From Methylobacterium fujisawaense (GTDB taxonomy: Bacteria; Pseudomonadota; Alphaproteobacteria; Rhizobiales; Beijerinckiaceae), in contig NZ_JACJIM010000007.1 of the NCBI RefSeq assembly GCF_014138435.1, positions 186,001-250,000 of the forward strand: a stretch of DNA of 64,000 bases. The letters are read 5' to 3'. Positions 1 to 7,099 of this stretch are shown piece after piece. Position 1 is the stretch's first letter. Each line of letters starts with the position of its first letter. Both the position numbers and the translations under genes were made by a program. The notes under the pieces were generated by a model, which saw nothing but the letters and a program-made list of their open reading frames with translations, was not told the origin of the DNA and did no database searches.

Positions 1-479
1 AGCGCGATCCCATCTCAGTTTGATGACGCGGAGTCCCGGCGGGGCCACCCGTCCGCGTTGCGGCGCCGCAAAGCATCTCAACCGGACCTCGGCTTCGTTG
101 CGCCGCACAAAAAATTTTTTTGCCAAGTTCTGGAAGTTTTTCCGGTTTTCCTTTCGAGCTTCGCCCGCTCATAATACCAGGAACCGGCGGCTCGGCACGA
201 GTTCGGCCGGACCTTGACAGGAAGGCGGCGAGGACGGCCCTGAGGCCGTTGGACGGGACGGCATTTCGGAGGCGACCGGCGCGCGGGGGCGTGCCGCGAC
301 GCGAGCGGCGTGAGGCCGCCTGCCGCTCCGCGGAGGCCCCCCGATCACGGCAGAGGATGGCGTTCGAGGGGGCGCGGCGCGAGCCGCTTTCGACGGCGCC
401 GGACCGACTCCCTGAGGACGCTTGGACAACCCGGCGCGGGTTCACGCCCGCGCACAATGGATTTTTCGGAGGAAACATC
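1..479 (+). promoter_or_regulatory. Upstream control region of the sga operon
   Basis: I see no convincing gene in these 479 bases, so this is probably the leader and promoter of sga. Seen directly: a perfect 14-base palindrome TTGCGGCGCCGCAA at 58-71, a similar element TTGCGCCGCACAA at 98-110 (a T-N11-A arrangement as in LysR-type operators), and an A6T7 tract at 109-121, which is striking in such GC-rich DNA. Known from Methylorubrum extorquens: the LysR-type regulator QscR controls the sga and mtkA operons. That these elements bind QscR is my inference. The leader between the AT tract and the start codon is long, roughly 350 bases. Confidence 0.5.
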
Positions 480-1688
480 ATGGCCGCAACCCGGCGCCCC
501 GGTCGCAACCACCTCTTCATTCCCGGCCCCACGAACATCCCGGAGCGCGTCCTGCGCGCCATGCATGTGCCGTCGGAGGATCACCGCTCGCCGAGCTTCC
601 CCGAGCTGGTGAAGCCGCTGCTCCAGGACTCCAAGATGGTGTTCGGCTCGACCGCCGGGACGGTCATCCTGTTCCCGTCCTCGGGCACCGGCATCTGGGA
701 ATCGGCCCTGTCCAACACCCTCTGCCGCGGCGACACGGTGCTGACCTCGCGCTACGGCCAGTTCAGCCACCTCTGGGTCGACATGGCCCAGCGCCTCGGC
801 CTCGACGTGGTCGTCCAGGAGGAGGAGTGGGGCACCGGCGCCGATCCGCAGAAGATCGAGGAGGCCCTGCGCGCCGACAAGGACCATAAGATCAAGGCCG
901 TCATGGTCGTCCACAACGAGACCGCCACGGGCGTCACCAGCGACATCGGCGCGGTGCGCAAGGCGATCGACGCCGCCGGCCACCCGGCCCTGCTGTTCGT
1001 GGACGGCATCTCGTCGATCGGCTCGCTGCCGTTCTACATGGACGACTGGAAGGTCGACTGCGCCATCGCGGGCTCCCAGAAGGGCTTCATGCTGCCGGCC
1101 GGCCTCGGCCTGATCTGCATCAGCCCGAAGGCGCTCAAGATCGCCGAGGGCGGCACCGGCCGCAACGACCGGCTCGGCCATGCCTACTTCGCCTGGAAGG
1201 ACCAGCTGGCCGCCAACGCCACCGGCTACTTCCCCTACACCCCCGTCCTGCCGCTGCTCTACGGCCTGCGTGAGGCCCTGGCGATCGTGAAGGAGGAGGG
1301 GCTGGAGAACGTCTACCACCGCCATCACGTGCTCGCCGAGGCGACCCGTCAGGCGGTGGCGGCCTGGGGCCTCAAGCCCTGCGCCAAGGAGCCGAAGTGG
1401 AACTCCGACACGGTCACGGCGATCGTGGTGCCGGAGGGCGCCGACGCCGCCAAGGTGATCATCCACGCCTACGAGCGCTACAACCTGTCGCTCGGGGCCG
1501 GCCTCTCGAAAGTCGCCGGCAAGGTGTTCCGCATCGGCCACCTGGGCGACCTGAACGAGCTCTCGCTGCTGGGCGCCATCGCGGGCGCCGAGATGGCCAT
1601 GATCGATTGCGGCATCAAGGTCACGCCGGGCTCGGGCGTCGCCGCCGCCTCCAGCTATCTGCGCGAGAATCCGCTGCATAAGGCGTAA
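480..1688 (+). CDS. sgaA: Serine--glyoxylate aminotransferase
   Basis: This enzyme moves the amino group of serine to glyoxylate, giving hydroxypyruvate and glycine, and so regenerates the C1 acceptor of the serine cycle in the cytoplasm. The 402-residue product is a class V PLP-dependent aminotransferase. The PLP-binding lysine is visible at about residue 201 in AGSQKGFMLPAG, following the FVDGISSIGS segment. I chose the ATG at 480 because GGAGGAA lies just upstream and because the longer in-frame extension has no family resemblance. It is the first gene of sga-hprA-mtdA-fch, and its immediate neighbours make the assignment secure. Confidence 0.96.
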   Translation: MAATRRPGRNHLFIPGPTNIPERVLRAMHVPSEDHRSPSFPELVKPLLQDSKMVFGSTAGTVILFPSSGTGIWESALSNTLCRGDTVLTSRYGQFSHLWVDMAQRLGLDVVVQEEEWGTGADPQKIEEALRADKDHKIKAVMVVHNETATGVTSDIGAVRKAIDAAGHPALLFVDGISSIGSLPFYMDDWKVDCAIAGSQKGFMLPAGLGLICISPKALKIAEGGTGRNDRLGHAYFAWKDQLAANATGYFPYTPVLPLLYGLREALAIVKEEGLENVYHRHHVLAEATRQAVAAWGLKPCAKEPKWNSDTVTAIVVPEGADAAKVIIHAYERYNLSLGAGLSKVAGKVFRIGHLGDLNELSLLGAIAGAEMAMIDCGIKVTPGSGVAAASSYLRENPLHKA

Positions 1689-1701
1689 TCGGCGCACGCG
1701 A

Positions 1702-1735
1702 TCGGGGCGGGGCCGGGTTGCCGGGCCCGCCCCGA
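1702..1735 (+). other. GC-rich hairpin between sga and hprA
   Basis: The bases form a stem of ten pairs (TCGGGGCGGG with CCCGCCCCGA), one mismatch, then four more pairs around a GTTG loop. There is no T-tract, so it is probably a partial terminator, an attenuator or an mRNA-stabilising 3' structure rather than a full terminator. A near copy of its core follows mcl. Confidence 0.5.
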
Positions 1736-1791
1736 CGCGCAAGTAAGAACAAGACTATCGAGGAAACTGCCCGTCGTACGAGAGGGGTCCT

Positions 1792-2733
1792 ATGACCAAG
1801 AAGATCGTGTTCCTGGATCGTGAATCCCTCGATGCCAGGGTCCGACCGTTCAACTTCCCGCACGAATACGTCGAGCACGACTCGACCTGGACGCCGGAAG
1901 AGATCGTCTCCCGCCTCCAGGGGGCGGAGATCGCGCTGATCAACAAGGTCCCGATGCGGGCCGAGACGCTGAAGCAGCTCCCCGACCTGAAGCTGATCGC
2001 CGTCGCCGCCACCGGCACCGACGTGGTCGACAAGGCCGCGGCCAAGGCGCAGGGCATCACCGTCGTCAACATCCGCAACTACGCCTTCAACACCGTGCCG
2101 GAGCACGTGGTCGGGCTGATGTTCGCCCTGCGCCGGGCGATCGTGCCCTACGCGAACTCGGTGAAGCGGGGCGACTGGGCGAAGTCCAAGCAGTTCTGCT
2201 ACTTCGACTACCCGATCTACGACATCGCCGGCTCGACGCTGGGCATCGTCGGCTACGGGGCGCTCGGCAAGTCGATCGCCAAGCGCGCCGAGGCGCTCGG
2301 CATGACGGTCATCGCCTACGACGTGTTCCCGCAGGACGGGCTGGTCGATTTCGAGACGATCCTGACGCAGTCCGACGTGATCACGCTGCACGTGCCGCTG
2401 ACCCCCGAGACCAAGGGGATGATCGGCGCGGCCGAATTCAAGAAGATGAAGAAGAGCGCCATCCTCATCAACACGGCCCGGGGCGGGCTCGTGGACGAGG
2501 CGGCCCTGCTCGAAGCGCTCAAGGACGGCACCATCGCGGGCGCCGGCTTCGACGTGGTGGCGCAGGAGCCGCCCAAGGACGGCAACATCCTGTGCGAGGC
2601 CGACCTGCCGAACCTGATCGTCACGCCGCACGTCGCCTGGGCCAGCAAGGAGGCGATGCAAATCCTGGCCGACCAGCTCGTCGACAACGTCGAGGCCTTC
2701 GTGGCGGGTAAGCCGCAGAACGTGGTCGAGTAG
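1792..2733 (+). CDS. hprA: NAD(P)H-dependent hydroxypyruvate reductase
   Basis: HprA reduces hydroxypyruvate to D-glycerate, the step after Sga in the serine cycle. The 313-residue protein is a D-isomer-specific 2-hydroxyacid dehydrogenase. Visible are the Rossmann motif GIVGYGALGK at about 151-160 and the three catalytic positions: Arg in INTARGG (about 230), Glu in VAQEPP (about 259) and His in TPHVAWA (about 280). The ATG at 1792 follows a purine-rich GAGAGGGG. It lies 103 bases after sga, across a hairpin, and is probably co-transcribed with it. Confidence 0.95.
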   Translation: MTKKIVFLDRESLDARVRPFNFPHEYVEHDSTWTPEEIVSRLQGAEIALINKVPMRAETLKQLPDLKLIAVAATGTDVVDKAAAKAQGITVVNIRNYAFNTVPEHVVGLMFALRRAIVPYANSVKRGDWAKSKQFCYFDYPIYDIAGSTLGIVGYGALGKSIAKRAEALGMTVIAYDVFPQDGLVDFETILTQSDVITLHVPLTPETKGMIGAAEFKKMKKSAILINTARGGLVDEAALLEALKDGTIAGAGFDVVAQEPPKDGNILCEADLPNLIVTPHVAWASKEAMQILADQLVDNVEAFVAGKPQNVVE

Positions 2734-2743
2734 GCGCGACAGG

Positions 2744-2842
2744 CCCCCTCTCCCGTGCGGGAGAGGGTTGGGGTGAGGGAGGACAATTCTCCGGATGAGG
2801 CACGCCCCTCACCCTGTCCCTCTCCCGCACGGGAGAGGGGGC
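2744..2842. repeat. Intergenic inverted repeat between hprA and mtdA
   Basis: Two inverted arms, each containing CTCTCCCG..CGGGAGAGG and a GGGTGAGGG tail, face each other around a short spacer. The same element recurs between mtkB and ppc. It resembles the small palindromic intergenic repeats common in Rhizobiales genomes. The transcript could fold into a large hairpin that affects mRNA processing between hprA and mtdA, which is inference. Confidence 0.8.
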
Positions 2843-2967
2843 CCGCGCCTCGCCCGCTATGCCATCTGAAAGCTCGGGCGCACGATGACGCGGATGGGTC
2901 GCGCGCTGCGACCGCCCTTTGAAAACAAGACGATAGCGCCGCAGGGCGCGACAGAAAGGTCTGAATC

Positions 2968-3831
2968 GTGACGAAGAAGCTGCTGTTCCTGTTCGACACC
3001 GATGCCGTGCCGAACGTGTTCGACACGGTCGTCGGCTACGACGGCGGCGCCGACCACATCGCCGGCTACGGTGGCGTGAACCCCGACAATGTCGGCGCTC
3101 TGGTCGACGGCACGATCTACACCCGTGGCGGTTCCGAAAAGAAGTCGACGGCGATCTTCGTCGGCGGCGGCAGCATGGCGGCCGGCGAGGAGCTGTTCAC
3201 CGCGGTCAAGAAGCGGTTCTTCGGCCCGTTCCGCGTCTCGGTCATGCTCGATTCCAACGGCTCCAACACCACGGCCGCCGCGGGCGTCGCGCTGGTGGCG
3301 AAGGCCGCAGGCTCGCTCCAGGGCAAGAAGGCCGTCGTGCTGGCCGGCACCGGCCCGGTCGGCATGCGCTCGGCCGCGCTGCTCGCCGGCGAGGGCGCCG
3401 AGGTCACCATCGCGGGCCGCGCCCTCGACAAGACCCAGGCTGCCGCGGACCAGATCAACAAGCGCTTCAAGGTCAACGTGAAGGCCGCCGCCACCCCCGA
3501 CGAGGCGTCCCGCGTGGCCCTCGTGAAGGGCACGAACCTCGTGTTCACGGCCGGCGCCATCGGCGTCGAGCTGCTGCCCGAATCCGCCTGGGCGCAGGAA
3601 TCGTCCATCGAGTTCGTCGCCGACTACAACGCCCAGCCCCCGACGGGCATCGGCGGCATCGACGTGATGGACAAGGGCAAGGAGCGCAACGGCAAGCAGG
3701 CCTTCGGCGCGCTGGGCATCGGCGGGTTGAAGCTCAAGCTGCACCGGGCCTGCGTGGGCCAGCTCTTCGAGAGCACCGACAAGGTGCTCGACGCCGAGGA
3801 GATTTATTCGCTCGCCAAGTCGATGGCCTGA
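2968..3831 (+). CDS. mtdA: NADP-dependent methylene-H4F/H4MPT dehydrogenase MtdA
   Basis: MtdA oxidises or reduces methylene-tetrahydrofolate (and methylene-tetrahydromethanopterin) with NADP. In the serine cycle it makes methylene-H4F for serine formation. The start is GTG at 2968, giving 287 residues, the expected size. A dinucleotide-binding segment VLAGTGPVGMRSAALLA is visible near residues 125-141, followed by the basic AGR that suits NADP. It is separated from hprA by 234 bases holding an inverted repeat, and from fch by only 14 bases, so mtdA and fch are certainly coupled. MtdA is a hallmark of Methylobacterium-type methylotrophs. Confidence 0.95.
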   Translation: MTKKLLFLFDTDAVPNVFDTVVGYDGGADHIAGYGGVNPDNVGALVDGTIYTRGGSEKKSTAIFVGGGSMAAGEELFTAVKKRFFGPFRVSVMLDSNGSNTTAAAGVALVAKAAGSLQGKKAVVLAGTGPVGMRSAALLAGEGAEVTIAGRALDKTQAAADQINKRFKVNVKAAATPDEASRVALVKGTNLVFTAGAIGVELLPESAWAQESSIEFVADYNAQPPTGIGGIDVMDKGKERNGKQAFGALGIGGLKLKLHRACVGQLFESTDKVLDAEEIYSLAKSMA

Positions 3832-3845
3832 CGGGAGGGACGCCC

Positions 3846-4490
3846 ATGTCGGACACGCAGCAGGCGCCGGAAAACGCGTCCATCCAGACCTTCCTGACGG
3901 AACTCGCCAGCGCCGCCCCGACCCCCGGCGGTGGCGGCGCGGCGGCGATCTCCGGCGCCATGGGCGCGGCTCTGGTGTCGATGGTCTGCAACCTCACCAT
4001 CGGCAAGAAGAAGTATGTCGAGGTCGAGGCCGAGCTGAAGGAAGTCCTGGCCAAGTCCGAGGGCCTGCGGGTCGTGCTCACCGGCATGATCGGGGAGGAC
4101 GTCCAGGCCTTCGACGCCGTGATGGGTGCCTACGGCCTGCCCAAGGCCACCGACGACGAGAAGGCGGCCCGCGCGGAGAAAATCCAGGCGGCCCTCAAGA
4201 CGGCCTGCGACGTGCCGCTCGCCTGCTGCCGGGCGTGCCGCGCGGTGATCGACCTCGCGGCGATCACCGCCGACAAGGGCAACCTCAACGTCGTGTCGGA
4301 TGCCGGCGTGGCCGTGCTCTCCGCCCATGCCGGACTGCGCAGCGCGGCGCTCAACGTCTACGTGAACGCGAAGGGTCTCGAGGACCGGGACTTCGCCGAC
4401 GAGCGGCTGAAGGAACTCGAAGACCTTCTGGCCGGGGCCGGGGCCTTGACCGAGAAGGTCTACGAGGTGGTGAAGACCAAAGTGAACTGA
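3846..4490 (+). CDS. fchA: Methenyl-tetrahydrofolate cyclohydrolase FchA
   Basis: FchA interconverts methenyl-H4F and formyl-H4F, joining formate activation to the serine cycle. The 214-residue protein belongs to the cyclodeaminase/cyclohydrolase family, with the early TPGGGGAAAISGAMGAAL segment (about residues 24-41) typical of the fold. It is the non-FolD type enzyme, which in methylotrophs pairs with MtdA, and it follows mtdA directly with a GGGAGGG ribosome-binding site. A strong terminator follows it, closing the first operon. Confidence 0.95.
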   Translation: MSDTQQAPENASIQTFLTELASAAPTPGGGGAAAISGAMGAALVSMVCNLTIGKKKYVEVEAELKEVLAKSEGLRVVLTGMIGEDVQAFDAVMGAYGLPKATDDEKAARAEKIQAALKTACDVPLACCRACRAVIDLAAITADKGNLNVVSDAGVAVLSAHAGLRSAALNVYVNAKGLEDRDFADERLKELEDLLAGAGALTEKVYEVVKTKVN

Positions 4491-4534
4491 CGCCCGCGGC
4501 GCTTGATCCTGGCGCCGGCAAACCATCGACAGTC

Positions 4535-4571
4535 GAGGCCGGGTGCATCATGCCCCGGCCTCGTTGTTTTT
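4535..4571 (+). terminator. Rho-independent terminator after fchA
   Basis: The stem GAGGCCGGG pairs with CCCGGCCTC around a ten-base loop, followed by GTTGTTTTT. This is one of the few hairpins in the window with a real T-tract. It separates the sga-fch operon from mtkA-mcl. Confidence 0.82.
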
Positions 4572-4727
4572 GAGTATGCCGCAACGCAGCATCGACTACG
4601 ATCCGTGCTGCAACCGCGAAAAAGTCGTCGTCAAGCCCGAGATCAAAAAATTTGACGGGCTTATTCCTTCGACTCAACTAAAGTGAAGGGCATCAACGGC
4701 GGCAACGAACCGCGGAGGAGGCGCCGA
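4572..4727 (+). promoter_or_regulatory. Promoter region of the mtkA-mtkB-ppc-mcl operon
   Basis: This gap contains an AT-rich stretch CAAAAAATTTGACG at 4644-4657, of which CAAAAAATTT is identical to bases 108-117 upstream of sga. TTGACG at 4652-4657 could serve as a -35 box; no good -10 is obvious. The half-site GCCGCAA at 4578-4584 repeats the right arm of the sga palindrome (65-71), and GCAGCA/TGCTGC form an inverted pair at 4586-4591 and 4607-4612. A common regulator such as QscR is plausible but not shown by the sequence. Confidence 0.5.
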
Positions 4728-5906
4728 ATGGACGTCCACGAGTATCAGGCCAAGGAGCTGCTTGCGAGCTTCGGCGTGGCCGTCCCGAAGGGCGCGATCG
4801 CGTTCAGCCCGGATCAGGCGGTCTACGCGGCTACGGAATTGGGCGGATCCTTCTGGGCCGTGAAGGCGCAGATCCACGCGGGTGCCCGCGGAAAGGCCGG
4901 CGGCATCAAGCTCTGCCGGACTTATAACGAGGTCCGCGACGCCGCCAAGGATCTCCTCGGCAAGCGCCTCGTCACCCACCAGACCGGTCCCGAGGGTAAG
5001 CCGGTCCAGCGGGTCTACGTCGAAACCGCCGACCCGTTCGAGCGTGAGCTCTACCTCGGCTACGTGCTGGACCGGAAGGCCGAGCGCGTGCGCGTCATCG
5101 CCAGCCAGCGCGGTGGCATGGACATCGAGGAGATCGCCGCGAACGAGCCCGACGCCCTGATCCAGGTGGTGGTCGAGCCGGCGGTGGGCCTGCAGCAGTT
5201 CCAGGCCCGGGAGATCGCCTTCCAGCTCGGTCTCAACATCAAGCAGGTCTCGGCCGCGGTGAAGACGATCATGAACGCCTACCGGGCGTTCCGCGACTGC
5301 GACGGCACGATGCTGGAGATCAATCCGCTGGTCGTCACCAAGGACGACCGGGTGCTCGCGCTCGATGCCAAGATGTCCTTCGACGACAACGCGATGTTCC
5401 GCCGGCCGGGCATCGCCGACATGCACGACCCCTCGCAGGGTGATCCCCGCGAGGCGCAGGCCGCCGAGCACAACCTCAGCTACATCGGCCTCGAGGGCGA
5501 GATCGGCTGCATCGTCAACGGCGCCGGGCTGGCCATGGCCACCATGGACATGATCAAGCACGCGGGCGGCGAGCCGGCGAACTTCTTGGATGTCGGCGGC
5601 GGCGCCTCGCCCGAGCGGGTGGCCACGGCCTTCCGGCTGGTCCTGTCGGACCGCAACGTGAAGGCGATCCTCGTCAACATCTTCGCCGGCATCAACCGCT
5701 GCGACTGGGTCGCCGAGGGTGTGGTCCAGGCGGCGCGCGAAGTGAAGATCGACGTGCCGCTGGTGGTCCGGCTCGCCGGTACGAACGTGGAGGCGGGCAA
5801 GAAGATCCTGGCCGAGAGCGGCCTCGACCTGATCACCGCCGACACCCTGTCGGAGGCGGCCAAGAAGGCGGTCGACGCCTGCGCCACCGCCCAGACGCAG
5901 CACTGA
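4728..5906 (+). CDS. mtkA: Malate--CoA ligase (malate thiokinase) beta subunit
   Basis: MtkA and MtkB convert malate, CoA and ATP to malyl-CoA, the substrate of Mcl in the serine cycle. The 392-residue product has the ATP-grasp architecture of the succinyl-CoA synthetase beta subunit, starting MDVHEYQAKELLASFGV, with KAQIHAGARGKAGGIK in the N-terminal half and a C-terminal ligase domain containing NIFAGINRCDWVAEG. I chose the ATG at 4728, behind GGAGGAGG, over a GTG 45 bases upstream because the family begins exactly there. Context (ppc and mcl) favours malate rather than succinate as substrate. Confidence 0.94.
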   Translation: MDVHEYQAKELLASFGVAVPKGAIAFSPDQAVYAATELGGSFWAVKAQIHAGARGKAGGIKLCRTYNEVRDAAKDLLGKRLVTHQTGPEGKPVQRVYVETADPFERELYLGYVLDRKAERVRVIASQRGGMDIEEIAANEPDALIQVVVEPAVGLQQFQAREIAFQLGLNIKQVSAAVKTIMNAYRAFRDCDGTMLEINPLVVTKDDRVLALDAKMSFDDNAMFRRPGIADMHDPSQGDPREAQAAEHNLSYIGLEGEIGCIVNGAGLAMATMDMIKHAGGEPANFLDVGGGASPERVATAFRLVLSDRNVKAILVNIFAGINRCDWVAEGVVQAAREVKIDVPLVVRLAGTNVEAGKKILAESGLDLITADTLSEAAKKAVDACATAQTQH

Positions 5907-5921
5907 AGGGGAGACCGCGCC

Positions 5922-6812
5922 ATGAGCATCCTCATCGACGAGACCACCCCGATCATCGTCCAGGGCATCACGGGCGACAAGGGCACCTTCCACGCCAAGG
6001 AGATGCTGGATTACGGCACGAACGTCGTCGGCGGCGTCACCCCGGGCAAGGGCGGCCGCACCCATCTCGGCCTGCCGGTGTTCAACACCGTCAAGGAGGC
6101 GGTGGCGGCGACCGGCGCCACCACGTCCATCACCTTCGTGGCGCCTCCCTTCGCGGCCGACGCCATCATGGAGGCGGCCGATGCCGGCCTGCGGCTGGTC
6201 TGCTCGATCACGGACGGCATCCCGGCCCAGGACATGATGCGGGTGAAGCGCTACTTGATGCGCTATCCGCGGGATCGCCGCACGATGGTGGTCGGCCCGA
6301 ACTGTGCCGGCATCATCTCCCCCGGCAAGGCGATGCTCGGCATCATGCCCGGTCACATCTATCTCCCCGGCAATGTCGGGGTGATCTCCCGGTCGGGGAC
6401 GCTCGGCTACGAGGCGGCCTCGCAGCTCAAGGAGCTCGGGCTCGGGATCTCCACCTCGGTGGGGATCGGCGGCGATCCGATCAACGGCTCGTCCTTCCTC
6501 GACCACCTCGCCCTGTTCGAGACCGATCCGGACACGGACGCGGTGCTGATGATCGGCGAGATCGGCGGCCCGCAGGAGGCCGAGGCGTCGGCCTGGATCC
6601 GCGAGAACATGTCGAAGCCGGTGATCGGCTTCGTGGCGGGGCTCACGGCGCCGAAGGGCCGCCGCATGGGCCATGCGGGGGCGATCATCTCGGCTGCCGG
6701 CGACAGCGCCGCCGAGAAGGCCGAGATCATGCGCTCCTACGGCCTCACCGTGGCGCCCGATCCGGGTTCCTTCGGCCAGACGGTGGCCGACGTGCTGGCC
6801 CGGGCGGCGTAG
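5922..6812 (+). CDS. mtkB: Malate--CoA ligase (malate thiokinase) alpha subunit
   Basis: This is the partner of MtkA. The 296-residue protein matches the succinyl-CoA synthetase alpha subunit family: an N-terminal CoA-binding Rossmann domain (QGITGDKGTFHAKEML) and the segment RMGHAGAIISAAGD near residue 250, whose histidine is the phosphorylated residue in the family. It starts 15 bases after mtkA with GGGGAGA as ribosome-binding site. The two subunits must be made together, which fits the tight spacing. Confidence 0.94.
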   Translation: MSILIDETTPIIVQGITGDKGTFHAKEMLDYGTNVVGGVTPGKGGRTHLGLPVFNTVKEAVAATGATTSITFVAPPFAADAIMEAADAGLRLVCSITDGIPAQDMMRVKRYLMRYPRDRRTMVVGPNCAGIISPGKAMLGIMPGHIYLPGNVGVISRSGTLGYEAASQLKELGLGISTSVGIGGDPINGSSFLDHLALFETDPDTDAVLMIGEIGGPQEAEASAWIRENMSKPVIGFVAGLTAPKGRRMGHAGAIISAAGDSAAEKAEIMRSYGLTVAPDPGSFGQTVADVLARAA

Positions 6813-6853
6813 CCGCAACCAGCCTGCCGCACAGGCTCAGAATGCGGCGTGGG

Positions 6854-6995
6854 TCCCCCTCCCGTGCGGGAGAGGGACAGGGTGAGGGATCGGATCCTTC
6901 CGGAGAAGGCGCGGTCCATCGGCGTACCGGCGGCGCGCTCGATCCTGAACCATCGCGTCCCTCACCCCGACCCTCTCCCGCACGGGAGAGGGGGC
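6854..6995. repeat. Intergenic inverted repeat between mtkB and ppc
   Basis: A second copy of the paired CTCCCGTGCGGGAGAGGG / CCTCTCCCGCACGGGAGAGG element found between hprA and mtdA, with the arms further apart here (about 100 bases). The rest of the 287-base gap shows no gene. Confidence 0.78.
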
Positions 6996-7099
6996 TCGTC
7001 GCGCTGGGCGCCGGCCGATGCGCGTACCTCCCGAGCCGGTGGTGACGACGCTTCGCGCTCAACATCCTCCAAGAAAACCGCGCGCCACGAGGTGGCCTC

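Noticed and set aside
4674..6818. A 700-residue reverse-strand frame over mtkA and mtkB
   Set aside because: Same shadow effect; no start signal and no motif, and both forward genes have intact active-site sequences.
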